In this document: piece after piece, positions 23,250 to 34,568 of the stretch
Layout: every line of letters starts with the position of its first letter
Position numbering within the stretch: the first letter of the stretch is position 1
Notes under the pieces: generated by a model
The model's input: the letters and a program-made list of their open reading frames with translations, nothing else
The model's database searches: none
Told to the model about the DNA's origin: nothing
DNA from: Panulirus ornatus
Taxonomy: Eukaryota; Arthropoda; Malacostraca; Decapoda; Palinuridae
Reading direction: 5' to 3'
NCBI RefSeq assembly: GCF_036320965.1
Contig: NC_092228.1
Coordinates: 19,076,893-19,140,892, forward strand
Length of the DNA stretch: 64,000 nucleotides
Position numbers and translations under genes: made by a program

Positions 23250-23454
23250 ATATGTATATATATGTATGTGTGTATATGTGCGTATGTATGTGTATGTGTG
23301 TGTATGTGTATATGTATATATATATGTTTATTATCCCTGGGGATAGGGGGTGAAAGAATACTTCCCACGTATTCCTCGCGTGTCGTAGAAAGCGACTAGA
23401 GGGGACGGGAGCGGGGGGCCAGAAATCCTCCCCTCCTTGTATTAACTTTCTAAA
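23250..23454 (+). promoter_or_regulatory. R1 5' leader: TG/TA microsatellite plus G-rich structured block
   Basis: The alternating TATATG/TGTGTG run ends in TATCCCTGGGGATAGGGG, where TATCCC can pair with GGGATA. It is followed by GACTAGAGGGGACGGGAGCG, GGGGG and CCTCCCCTCC, which can also pair. The block is kept in both 5'-complete copies (also 57600-57810), and pieces of it survive at 36356-36376 and 39870-39905. A role as internal promoter or translation leader is inference. Confidence 0.45.
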
Positions 23455-26451
23455 ATGGGAAACAGAAGAAGGAGTCACGCGGGGAGTGCTCATCCTCCTC
23501 GAAGGCTCAGAGTGGGGTGCCTAAATGTGTGTGGATGTAACCAAGATGTGAAAAAAGGAGAGATAGGTAGTATGTTTGAGGAAAGGAACCTGGATGTTTT
23601 GGCTCTGAGTGAAACAAAGCTCAAGGGTAAAGGGGAAGAGTGGTTTGGGAATGTCTGGGGAGTAAAGTCAGGGGTTAGTGAGAGGACAAGAGCAAGGGAA
23701 GGAGTAGCAATACTCCTGAAACAGGAGTTGTGGGAGTATGTGATAGAGTGTAAGAAAGTAAATTCTCGATTAATATGGGTAAAACTGAAAGTAGATGGAG
23801 AGAGGTGGGTGATTATTGGTGCATATGCACCTGGGCATGAGAAGAAAGATCAAGAGAGGCAAGTGTTTTAGGAGCAGCTGAATGAGTGTGTTAGTGGTTT
23901 TGATGCACGAGACCGGGTCATAGTGATGGGTGATTTGAATGCAAAGGTGAGTAATGTGGCAGTTGAGGGAATAATTGGTATACATGGGGTGTTCAGTGTT
24001 GTAAATGGAAATGGTGAAGAGCTTGTAGATTTATGTGCTGAAAAAGGACTGATGATTGGGAATACCTGGTTTAAAAAGCGAGATATACATAAGTATACTT
24101 ATGTAAGTAGAAGAGATGGCCAGAGAGCGTTATTGGATTACGTGTTAATTGACAGGCGTGCGAAAGAGAGACTTTTGGATGTTAATGTGCTGAGAGGTGC
24201 AACTGGAGGGATGTCTGATCATTATCTTGTGGAGGCTAAGGTGAAGATTTGTATGGGTTTTCAGAAAAGAAGAGTGAATGTTGGGGTGAAGAGGGTGGTG
24301 AGAGTAAGTGAGCTTGAGAAGGAGACCTGTGTGAGGAAGTACCAGGAGAGACTGAGTACAGAATGGAAAAAGGTGAGAACAATAGAAGTAAGGGGAGTGG
24401 GGGAGGAATGGGATGTATTTAGGGAATCAGTGATGGATTGCGCAAAAGATGCTTGTGGCATGAGAACAGTGGGAGGTGGGTTGATTAGAAAGGGTAGTGA
24501 GTGGTGGGATGAAGAAGTAAGAGTATTAGCGAAAGAGAAGAGAGAGGCATTTGGACGATTTTTGCAGGGACAAAATGCAATTGAGTGGGAGATGTATAAA
24601 AGAAAGAGACAGGAGGTCAAGAGAAAGGTGCAAGAGGTGAAAAAAAGGGCAAATGAGAGTTGGGGTGAGAGAGTACCATTAAATTTTAGGGAGAATAAAA
24701 AGATGTTCTGGAAGGAGGTAAATAAAGTGCATAAGACAAGGGAGCAAATGGGAACTTCGGTGAAGGGCGCAAGTGGGGAGGTGATAACAAGTAGTGGTGA
24801 TGTGAGAAGGAGATGGAGTGAGTATTTTGAAGGTTTGTTGAATGTGTTTGATGATAGAGTGGCAGATATAGGGTGTTTTGGTCGAGGTGGTGTGCAAAGT
24901 GAGAGGGTTAGGGAGGATGAGTTGGTAAACAAAGAAGAGGTAGTGAAGGCTTTGCGGAAGATGAAAGCCGGCAAGGCAGCAGGTTTGGATGGTATTGCAG
25001 TGGAATTTATTAAAAAAGGGGGTGACTGTATTGTTGACTGGTTGGTAAGGTTATTTAATGTATGTATGACTCATGGTGAGGTGCCTGAGGATTGGCAGAA
25101 TGCGTGCATAGTGCCATTGTACAAAGGCAAAGGGGATAAGAGTGAGTGCTCAAATTACAGAGGTATAAGTTTGTTGAGTATTCCTGGTAAATTATATGGG
25201 AGGGTATTGATTGAGAGGGTGAAGGCATGTACAGAGCATCAGATTGGGGAAGAGCAGTGTGGTTTCAGAAGTGGTAGAGGATGTGTGGATTAGGTGTTTG
25301 CTTTGAAGAATGTATGTGAGAAATACTTAGAAAAGCAAATGGATTTGTATGTAGCATTTATGGATCTGGAGAAGGCATATGATAGAGTTGATAGAGATGC
25401 TCTGTGGAAGGTATTAAGAATATATGGTGTGGGAGGAAAGTTGTTAGAAGCAGTGAAAAGTTTTTATCGAGGATGTAAGGCATGTGTACGTGTAGGAAGA
25501 GAGGAAAGTGATTGGTTCTCAGTGAATGTAGGTTTGCGGCAGGGGTGTGTGATGTCTCCATGGTTGTTTAATTTGTTTATGGATGGGGTTGTTAGGGAGG
25601 TGAATGCAAGAGTTTTGGAAAGAGGGGCAAGTATGAAGTCTGTTGGGGATGAGAGAGCTTGGGAAGTGAGTCAGTTGTTGTTCGCTGATGATACAGCGCT
25701 GGTGGCTGATTCATGTGAGAAACTGCAGAAGCTGGTGACTGAGTTTGGAAAAGTGTGTGGAAGAAGAAAGTTAAGAGTAAATGTGAATAAGAGCAAGGTT
25801 ATTAGGTACAGTAGGGTTGAGGGTCAAGTCAATTGGGAGGTGAGTTTGAATGGAGAAAAACTGGAGGAAGTGAAGTGTTTTAGATATCTGGGAGTGGATC
25901 TGGCTGCGGATGGAACCATGGAAGCGGAAGTGGATCATAGGGTGGGGGAGGGGGCGAAAATCCTGGGGGCCTTGAAGAATGTGTGGAAGTCGAGAACATT
26001 ATCTCGGAAAGCAAAAATGGGTATGTTTGAAGGAATAGTGGTTCCAACAATGTTGTATGGTTGCGAGGCGTGGGCTATGGATAGAGTTGTGCGCAGGAGG
26101 ATGGATGTGCTGGAAATGAGATGTTTGAGGACAATGTGCGGTGTGAGGTGGTTTGATCAAGTGAGTAACGTAAGGGTAAGAGAGATGTGTGGAAATAAAA
26201 AGAGCGTGGTTGAGAGAGCAGAAGAGGGTGTTTTGAAGTGGTTTGGGCACATGGAGAGGATGAGTGAGGAAAGATTGACCAAGAGGATATATGTGTCGGA
26301 GGTGGAGGGAACAAGGAGAAGAGGGAGACCAAATTGGAGGTGGAAAGATGGAGTGAAAAAGATTTTGTGTGATCGGGGCCTGAACATGCAGGAGGGTGAA
26401 AGGAGGGCAAGGAATAGAGTGAATTGGAGCGATGTGGTATACCGGGGTTGA
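23455..26451 (+). pseudogene. R1 ORF (APE endonuclease + reverse transcriptase), two TAG stops
   Basis: One frame of 998 codons. The endonuclease comprises RVGCLNVCG (~res 23), LALSETKL (~52), YAP (~124), GDLNAKV (~158), LLDYVLID (~224) and MSDHYLVE (~253). The linker is ~res 265-500. The RT comprises GLDGIAVEFI (~507), NYRGISLLSIPGKL (~567), VAFMDLEKAYDRVD (~637), QGCVMSPWLFNLFMDG (~694) and FADDTALVAD (~743). The C-terminal region comprises MLYGCEAWAMD, RWFDRVSNVRVREMCG, WFGHMERM and RRGRPNWRWKDG. Breaks: TGG to TAG at 23869-23871 and CAG to TAG at 25291-25293. All catalytic motifs are otherwise intact. Single-ORF length and motif style fit the RTE clade. Confidence 0.92.
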
Positions 26452-26641
26452 CGTGCTGTCAGTGGATTGAAGCAGGGCATGTGAAGCGTCTGGGGTAAAC
26501 CATGGAAAGCTGTGTAGGTATGTATATTTGCGTGTGTGGAAGTATGTATATACATGTGTATGGGGGGGAGGGTTGGGCCTTTCTTTCGTCTGTTTCCTTG
26601 CGCTACCTCGCAAACGCGGGAGACAGCGACAAAGTATAAAA

Positions 26642-26658
<17 letters not shown>

Positions 26659-26716
<58 letters not shown>
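26659..26716. repeat. (TA)n tract joining copies A and B
   Basis: About 58 bp, directly after the A tail of copy A and directly before the truncated 5' end of copy B. Confidence 0.95.
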
Positions 26717-27792
26717 CTGTAAATGCAAGAGTTTTGGAAAGAGGGGCAAGTATGAAGTCTGTTGGGGATGAGAGAGCTTGGGAAGTGAGTCAGTTGTTGT
26801 TCGCTGATGATACAGTGCTGGTGGCTGATTCATGTGAGAAACTGCAGAAGCTGGTGACTGAGTTTGGTAAAGTGTGTGAAAGAACAAAGTTAAGAGTAAA
26901 TGTGAATAAGAGCAAGGTAATTAGGTACAGTAGGGTTGAGGGTCAAGTCAATTGGGAGGTAAGTTTGAATGGAGAAAAACTGGAGGAAGTAAAGTGTTTT
27001 AGATATCTGGGAGTGGATCTGGCTGCGGATGGAACCATGGAAGCGGAAGTGGAGCATAGGGTGGGGGAGGGGGCGAAAATCCTGGAAGCCATGAAGAATG
27101 TGTGGAAGTCGAGAACATTATCTCGGAAAGCAAAAATGGGTATGTTTGAAGGAATAGTGGTTCCAACAATGTTGTATGGTTGCAAGGCGTGGGCTATGGA
27201 TAGAGTTGTGTGCAGGAGGATGGATGTGCTGGAAATGAGATGTTTGAGGACAATGTGTGGTGTGAGGTGGTTTGATCGAGTAAGTAACGTAAGGGTAAGA
27301 GAGATGTGTGGAAATAAAAAGAGCGTGGTTGAGAGAGCAGAAGAGGGTGTTTTGAAATGGTTTGGGCACATGGAGAGAATGAGTGAGGAAAGATTGACCA
27401 AGAGGATATATGTGTCGAAGGTGGAGGGAACGAGGAGAAGTGGGAGACCAAATTGGAGGTGGAAAGATGGAGTGAAATAGATTTTGTGTGATCGGGGCCT
27501 GAACATGCAGGAGGGTGAAAGGAGGGCAAGGAATAGAGTGAATTGGATCGATGTGGTATACCGGGGTTGACGTGCTGTCAGTGGATTGAATCAGGGCATG
27601 TGAAGCGTCTGGGGTGAACCATGGAAAGCTGTGTAGGTATGTATATTTGCGTGTGTGGACGTATGTATATACATGCGTATGGGGGTGGGTTGGGCCATTT
27701 CTTTCGTCTGTTTCCTTGCGCTACCTCGCAAACGCGGGAGACAGCGACAAAGCAAAAAAAAAAATATATACATATATATATATATATATATA
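26717..27792 (+). mobile_element. R1-A LINE copy B, 5'-truncated
   Basis: Starts in the RT just before NARVLERGASMKSVGDE and includes FADDTVLVAD. The frame is open to a TAG at 27478-27480 (AAG to TAG in GVKKI), 30 codons before the normal end at 27570. 3' UTR and an A10 plus (TA)n tail follow. Confidence 0.92.
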
Positions 27793-27957
27793 TTTTTTTT
27801 TTCTATTATACTTTGTCGCGTTTGCGAGGTAGCGCAAGGAAACAGACGAAAGAAATGACCCGACCCCCCCATACACATGTATATACATACGTCCACACAT
27901 GCAAATATACATACCTACACAGCTTTCCATGGTTTACCCCAGACGCTTCACATGCCT

Positions 27958-27960
<3 letters not shown>
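27793..27960 (-). mobile_element. Solo R1-A 3' UTR, minus strand
   Basis: 168 bp: T-run, TATTATACTTTGTCGCG (8-bp deletion in the terminal motif), to CGCTTCACATGCCTTGA. No ORF sequence. Tail-to-tail with copy B. Confidence 0.9.

Positions 27961-28029
<69 letters not shown>
27961..28029. repeat. (TA)n tract at the duplication junction
   Basis: About 35 TA units between the solo 3' UTR and unit 2 of the duplication. Confidence 0.95.
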
Positions 28030-28034
<5 letters not shown>

Positions 28035-30270
28035 TGATCATTATCTTGTGGAGGCTAAGGTGAAGATTTGTATGGGTTTTCAGAAAAGAAGAGTGAATGT
28101 TGGGGTGAAGAGGGTGGTGAGAGTAAGTGAGCTTGAGAAGGAGACCTGTGTGAGGAAGTACCAGGAGAGACTGAGTACAGAATGGAAAAAGGTGAGAACA
28201 ATAGAAGTAAGGGGAGTGGGGGAGGAATGGGATGTATTTAGGGAATCAGTGATGGATTGCGCAAAAGATGCTTGTGGCATGAGAACAGTGGGAGGTGGGT
28301 TGATTAGAAAGGGTAGTGAGTGGTGGGATGAAGAAGTAAGAGTATTAGCGAAAGAGAAGAGAGAGGCATTTGGACGATTTTTGCAGGGACAAAATGCAAT
28401 TGAGTGGGAGATGTATAAAAGAAAGAGACAGGAGGTCAAGAGAAAGGTGCAAGAGGTGAAAAAAAGGGCAAATGAGAGTTGGGGTGAGAGAGTACCATTA
28501 AATTTTAGGGAGAATAAAAAGATGTTCTGGAAGGAGGTAAATAAAGTGCATAAGACAAGGGAGCAAATGGGAACTTCGGTGAAGGGCGCAAGTGGGGAGG
28601 TGATAACAAGTAGTGGTGATGTGAGAAGGAGATGGAGTGAGTATTTTGAAGGTTTGTTGAATGTGTTTGATGATAGAGTGGCAGATATAGGGTGTTTTGG
28701 TCGAGGTGGTGTGCAAAGTGAGAGGGTTAGGGAGGATGAGTTGGTAAACAAAGAAGAGGTAGTGAAGGCTTTGCGGAAGATGAAAGCCGGCAAGGCAGCA
28801 GGTTTGGATGGTATTGCAGTGGAATTTATTAAAAAAGGGGGTGACTGTATTGTTGACTGGTTGGTAAGGTTATTTAATGTATGTATGACTCATGGTGAGG
28901 TGCCTGAGGATTGGCAGAATGCGTGCATAGTGCCATTGTACAAAGGCAAAGGGGATAAGAGTGAGTGCTCAAATTACAGAGGTATAAGTTTGTTGAGTAT
29001 TCCTGGTAAATTATATGGGAGGGTATTGATTGAGAGGGTGAAGGCATGTACAGAGCATCAGATTGGGGAAGAGCAGTGTGGTTTCAGAAGTGGTAGAGGA
29101 TGTGTGGATTAGGTGTTTGCTTTGAAGAATGTATGTGAGAAATACTTAGAAAAGCAAATGGATTTGTATGTAGCATTTATGGATCTGGAGAAGGCATATG
29201 ATAGAGTTGATAGAGATGCTCTGTGGAAGGTATTAAGAATATATGGTGTGGGAGGAAAGTTGTTAGAAGCAGTGAAAAGTTTTTATCGAGGATGTAAGGC
29301 ATGTGTACGTGTAGGAAGAGAGGAAAGTGATTGGTTCTCAGTGAATGTAGGTTTGCGGCAGGGGTGTGTGATGTCTCCATGGTTGTTTAATTTGTTTATG
29401 GATGGGGTTGTTAGGGAGGTGAATGCAAGAGTTTTGGAAAGAGGGGCAAGTATGAAGTCTGTTGGGGATGAGAGAGCTTGGGAAGTGAGTCAGTTGTTGT
29501 TCGCTGATGATACAGCGCTGGTGGCTGATTCATGTGAGAAACTGCAGAAGCTGGTGACTGAGTTTGGAAAAGTGTGTGGAAGAAGAAAGTTAAGAGTAAA
29601 TGTGAATAAGAGCAAGGTTATTAGGTACAGTAGGGTTGAGGGTCAAGTCAATTGGGAGGTGAGTTTGAATGGAGAAAAACTGGAGGAAGTGAAGTGTTTT
29701 AGATATCTGGGAGTGGATCTGGCTGCGGATGGAACCATGGAAGCGGAAGTGGATCATAGGGTGGGGGAGGGGGCGAAAATCCTGGGGGCCTTGAAGAATG
29801 TGTGGAAGTCGAGAACATTATCTCGGAAAGCAAAAATGGGTATGTTTGAAGGAATAGTGGTTCCAACAATGTTGTATGGTTGCGAGGCGTGGGCTATGGA
29901 TAGAGTTGTGCGCAGGAGGATGGATGTGCTGGAAATGAGATGTTTGAGGACAATGTGCGGTGTGAGGTGGTTTGATCAAGTGAGTAACGTAAGGGTAAGA
30001 GAGATGTGTGGAAATAAAAAGAGCGTGGTTGAGAGAGCAGAAGAGGGTGTTTTGAAGTGGTTTGGGCACATGGAGAGGATGAGTGAGGAAAGATTGACCA
30101 AGAGGATATATGTGTCGGAGGTGGAGGGAACAAGGAGAAGAGGGAGACCAAATTGGAGGTGGAAAGATGGAGTGAAAAAGATTTTGTGTGATCGGGGCCT
30201 GAACATGCAGGAGGGTGAAAGGAGGGCAAGGAATAGAGTGAATTGGAGCGATGTGGTATACCGGGGTTGA
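28030..30270 (+). pseudogene. R1 ORF, copy A' (duplicate of copy A from MSDHYLVE on)
   Basis: Same frame and same TAG (29110-29112) as copy A. The endonuclease is almost wholly missing because the unit starts at its SDH motif. RT and C-terminal regions are complete. Confidence 0.9.
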
Positions 30271-30460
30271 CGTGCTGTCAGTGGATTGAAGCAGGGCATG
30301 TGAAGCGTCTGGGGTAAACCATGGAAAGCTGTGTAGGTATGTATATTTGCGTGTGTGGAAGTATGTATATACATGTGTATGGGGGGGAGGGTTGGGCCTT
30401 TCTTTCGTCTGTTTCCTTGCGCTACCTCGCAAACGCGGGAGACAGCGACAAAGTATAAAA

Positions 30461-30533
<73 letters not shown>

Positions 30534-31609
30534 CTGTAAATGCAAGAGTTTTGGAAAGAGGGGCAAGTATGAAGTCTGTTGGGGATGAGAGAGCTTGGGA
30601 AGTGAGTCAGTTGTTGTTCGCTGATGATACAGTGCTGGTGGCTGATTCATGTGAGAAACTGCAGAAGCTGGTGACTGAGTTTGGTAAAGTGTGTGAAAGA
30701 ACAAAGTTAAGAGTAAATGTGAATAAGAGCAAGGTAATTAGGTACAGTAGGGTTGAGGGTCAAGTCAATTGGGAGGTAAGTTTGAATGGAGAAAAACTGG
30801 AGGAAGTAAAGTGTTTTAGATATCTGGGAGTGGATCTGGCTGCGGATGGAACCATGGAAGCGGAAGTGGAGCATAGGGTGGGGGAGGGGGCGAAAATCCT
30901 GGAAGCCATGAAGAATGTGTGGAAGTCGAGAACATTATCTCGGAAAGCAAAAATGGGTATGTTTGAAGGAATAGTGGTTCCAACAATGTTGTATGGTTGC
31001 AAGGCGTGGGCTATGGATAGAGTTGTGTGCAGGAGGATGGATGTGCTGGAAATGAGATGTTTGAGGACAATGTGTGGTGTGAGGTGGTTTGATCGAGTAA
31101 GTAACGTAAGGGTAAGAGAGATGTGTGGAAATAAAAAGAGCGTGGTTGAGAGAGCAGAAGAGGGTGTTTTGAAATGGTTTGGGCACATGGAGAGAATGAG
31201 TGAGGAAAGATTGACCAAGAGGATATATGTGTCGAAGGTGGAGGGAACGAGGAGAAGTGGGAGACCAAATTGGAGGTGGAAAGATGGAGTGAAATAGATT
31301 TTGTGTGATCGGGGCCTGAACATGCAGGAGGGTGAAAGGAGGGCAAGGAATAGAGTGAATTGGATCGATGTGGTATACCGGGGTTGACGTGCTGTCAGTG
31401 GATTGAATCAGGGCATGTGAAGCGTCTGGGGTGAACCATGGAAAGCTGTGTAGGTATGTATATTTGCGTGTGTGGACGTATGTATATACATGCGTATGGG
31501 GGTGGGTTGGGCCATTTCTTTCGTCTGTTTCCTTGCGCTACCTCGCAAACGCGGGAGACAGCGACAAAGCAAAAAAAAAAATATATACATATATATATAT
31601 ATATATATA
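30534..31609 (+). mobile_element. R1-A LINE copy B' (duplicate of copy B)
   Basis: Identical to 26717-27792 apart from TA number, including the TAG at 31295-31297. Confidence 0.92.
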
Positions 31610-31774
31610 TTTTTTTTTTCTATTATACTTTGTCGCGTTTGCGAGGTAGCGCAAGGAAACAGACGAAAGAAATGACCCGACCCCCCCATACACATGTATA
31701 TACATACGTCCACACATGCAAATATACATACCTACACAGCTTTCCATGGTTTACCCCAGACGCTTCACATGCCT

Positions 31775-31777
<3 letters not shown>
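31610..31777 (-). mobile_element. Solo R1-A 3' UTR (duplicate)
   Basis: Duplicate of 27793-27960. Confidence 0.9.
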
Positions 31778-31846
<69 letters not shown>

Positions 31847-31851
<5 letters not shown>

Positions 31852-34271
31852 TGATCATTATCTTGTGGAGGCTAAGGTGAAGATTTGTATGGGTTTTCAG
31901 AAAAGAAGAGTGAATGTTGGGGTGAAGAGGGTGGTGAGAGTAAGTGAGCTTGAGAAGGAGACATGTGTGAGGAAGTACCAGGAGAGACTGAGTACAGAAT
32001 GGAAAAAGGTGAGAACAATGGAAGCAAGGGGAGTGGGGGAGGAATGGGATGTATTTAGGGAATCAGTGATGGATTGCGTAAAAGATGCTTGTGGCATGAG
32101 AAGAGTGGGAGGTGGGTTGATTAGAAAGGGTAGTGAGTGGTGGGATGAAGAAGTAAGAGTGTTAGTGAAAGAGAAGAAAGAGGCATTTGGACGATTTTTG
32201 CAGGGAAAAAATGCAATTGAGTGGGAGATGTATAAAAGAAAGAGACAGGAGGTCAAGAGAAAGGTGCAAGAGGTGAAAAAAAGGGCAAACGAGAGTTGGG
32301 GTGAGAGAGTATCATTAAACTTTAGGGAGAATAAAAAGATGTTCTGGGAGGAGGTAAATAAAGTGCGTAAGACAAGGGAGCAAATGGGAACTTCAGTGAA
32401 GGGCGCAAATGGGGAGGTGATAACAAGTAGTGGTGATGTGAGAAGGAGATGGAGTGAGTATTTTGAAGGTTTGTTGAATGTGTTTGATGATAGAGTGGCA
32501 GATATAGGGTGTTTTAGTCGAGGTGGTGTGCAAAGTGAGAGGGTTAGGGAAAATGATTTGGTAAACAGAGAAGAGGTAGTGAAAGCTTTGCGGAAGATGA
32601 AATCCGGCAAGGCAGCAGGTTTGGATGGTATTGCAGTGGAATTTATTGAAAAAGGGGGTGACTGTATTGTTGACTGGTTGGTAAGGTTATTTAATGTATG
32701 TATGACTCATGGTGAGGTGCCTGAGGATTGGCGGAATGCGTGCATAGTGCCATTGTACAAAGGCAAAGGATATAAGAGTGAGTGCTCAAATTACAGAGGT
32801 ATAAGTTTGTTGAGTATTCCTGGTAAATTATATGGGAGGGTATTGATTGAGAGGGTGAAGGCATGTACAGAGCATCAGATTGGGGAAGAGCAGTGTGGTT
32901 TCAGAAGTGGTAGAGGATGTGTGGATCAGGTGTTTGATTTGAAGAATGTATGTGAGAAATACTTAGATAAGCAAATGGATTTGTATGTAGCATTTATGGA
33001 TCTGGAGAAGGCATATGATAGAGTTGATAGAGATGCTCTGTGGAAGGTATTAAGAATATATGGTGTGGGAGGAAAGTTGTTAGAAGCAGTGAAAAGTTTT
33101 TATCAAGGATGTAAGGCATGTGTACGTGTAGGAAGAGAGGAAAGTGATTGGTTCTCAGTGAATGTAGGTTTGCGGCAGGGGTGTGTGATGTCTCCATGGT
33201 TGTTTAATTTGTTTATGGATGGGGTTGTTAGGGAGGTAAATGCAAGAGTTTTGGAAAGAGGGGCAAGTATGAAGTCTGTTGGGGATGAGAGAGCTTGGGA
33301 AGTGAGTCAGTTGTTGTTCGCTGATGATACAGCGCTGGTGGCTGATTCATGTGAGAAACTGCAGAAGCTGGTGACTGAGTTTGGTAAAGTGTGTGGAAGA
33401 AGAAAGTTAAGAGTAAATGTGAATAAGAGCAAGGTTATTAGGTACAGTAGGGTTGAGGGTCAAGTCAATTGGGAGGTGAGTTTGAATGGAGAAAAACTGG
33501 AGGAAGTGAAGTGTTTTAGATATCTGGGAGTGGATCTGGCAGCGGATGGAACCATGGAAGCAGAAGTGGATCATAGGGTGGGGGAGGGGGCGAAAATTCT
33601 GGGGGCCTTGAAGAATGTGTGGAAGTCGAGAACATTATCTCGGAAAGCAAAAATGGGTATGTTTGAAGGAATAGTGGTTCCAACAATGTTGTATGGTTGC
33701 GAGGCGTGGGCTATGGATAGATGCGGAGGAGGATGGATGTGCTGGAAATGAGATGTTTGAGGACAATGTGTGGTGTGAGGTGGTTTGATCGAGTGAGTAA
33801 CGTAAGGGTAAGAGAGACGTGTGGAAATAAAAAGAGCGTGGTTGAGAGAGCAGAAGAGGGTGTTTTGAAGTGGTTTGGGCACATGGAGAGGATGAGTGAG
33901 GAAAGATTGACGAAGAGGATATATGTGTCAGAGGTGGAGGGAGCAAGGAGAAGAGGGAGACCAAATTGGAGGTGGAAAGATGGAGTGAAAAAGATTTTGT
34001 GTGATCGGGGCCTGAACATGCAGGAGGGTGAAAGGAGGGCAAGGAATAGAGTGAATTGGAGCGATGTGGTATACCAGGGTTGACGTGCTGTCAGTGGATT
34101 GAATCAAGGCATGTGAAGCGTCTGGGGTAAACCATGGAAAGCTGTGTAGGTATGTATATTTGCGTGTGTGGACGTATGTATATACATGTGTATGGGGGGG
34201 GTTGGGCCATTTCTTTCGTCTGTTTCCTTGCGCTACCTCGCAAACGCGGGAGACAGCGACAAAGTATAAAA

Positions 34272-34280
<9 letters not shown>
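31847..34280 (+). mobile_element. R1-A LINE copy C, 5'-truncated, nearly intact RT
   Basis: Truncated at the same base as unit 2 (ATGTCTGATC after (TA)n). The frame is open from 31847 to 33751. A 4-bp deletion near 33720 (GATAGA/TGCG) shifts it, and the rest (33721-34083) continues in another frame to VVYQG. It has the Gln codon (CAG) where A and A' have TAG. FADDTALVAD intact. It differs from A by a few per cent, first at 31963. Confidence 0.93.

Positions 34281-34337
<57 letters not shown>
34281..34337. repeat. (TA)n tail of copy C
   Basis: About 28 TA units after A12. Confidence 0.95.
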
Positions 34338-34339
<2 letters not shown>

Positions 34340-34484
34340 TCCCCTCTCTTTTTTTTTAATTTTCCAAAAGAAGGAACAGAAAATTGGGCCAGGTGAGGGT
34401 ATTCCCTCAAAGGCCCAGTCCTCTGTTCTTAACGCTACCTCGCTAATGCGGGAAATGGCAAATAGTTTGAAAGAAAAGAAAGAA
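34338..34484 (+). mobile_element. SINE-like unit sharing the R1 3' end
   Basis: About 147 bp: CCAAAAGAAGGAACAG, then CCCTCAAAGGCCCAGTCC, then AACGCTACCTCGCTAATGCG GGAAATGGC and an A/G-rich tail (GAAAGAAAAGAAAG). The stretch GCTACCTCGC..A.GCGGGA is the R1 3' terminal motif; the rest is unrelated to R1. It sits between two (TA)n tracts. A SINE that borrows the R1 tail is the likeliest reading; I did not find A/B boxes. Confidence 0.55.

Positions 34485-34566
<82 letters not shown>
34484..34566. repeat. (TA)n tract
   Basis: About 80 bp, followed directly by R1 truncated at WLVRLFN, the same ORF position that meets (TA)n at 21887 on the other strand. Confidence 0.95.

Positions 34567-34568
<2 letters not shown>

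Larger units (their letters stand above)
23037..26659 (+). mobile_element. R1-A LINE copy A, nearly full length
   Basis: The 5' leader from 23037 (AAAATAGTGAAATTGG) matches the full-length copy at 57224 from its position ~57388 on, so about 165 bp of the extreme 5' end are missing. Then come the TG/TA microsatellite (23250-23325), the G-rich leader (23332-23454), the single ORF (23455-26451), the short 3' UTR ending AACGCGGGAGACAGCGACAA, and A20 plus (TA)n. From 24211 on it is part of the 3.82-kb tandem duplication. Confidence 0.93.
24211..28029 (+). repeat. Tandem duplication, unit 1 (3819 bp)
   Basis: From ATGTCTGATC in the endonuclease end of copy A, through copy A, copy B, the solo 3' UTR and a (TA)n tract. 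The deduced peptides of unit 1 and unit 2 are identical throughout, including the 25291 TAG; I saw only TA-number differences. Confidence 0.9.
28030..31846 (+). repeat. Tandem duplication, unit 2 (3817 bp)
   Basis: Near-perfect second copy of 24211-28029: copy A' (28030-30478), TA (30479-30533), copy B' (30534-31609), solo 3' UTR minus (31610-31777) and TA (31778-31846). It starts after a (TA)n tract exactly as copy C does at 31847. Confidence 0.92.

Noticed and set aside
24261..24974. Recurring 237-codon minus-strand ORF (Phe/Ser/Leu-rich) across the R1 linker, also at 28080, 31897 and 59222
   Set aside because: It is the antisense shadow of a purine-rich coding strand. It has no family motifs and changes freely between copies.
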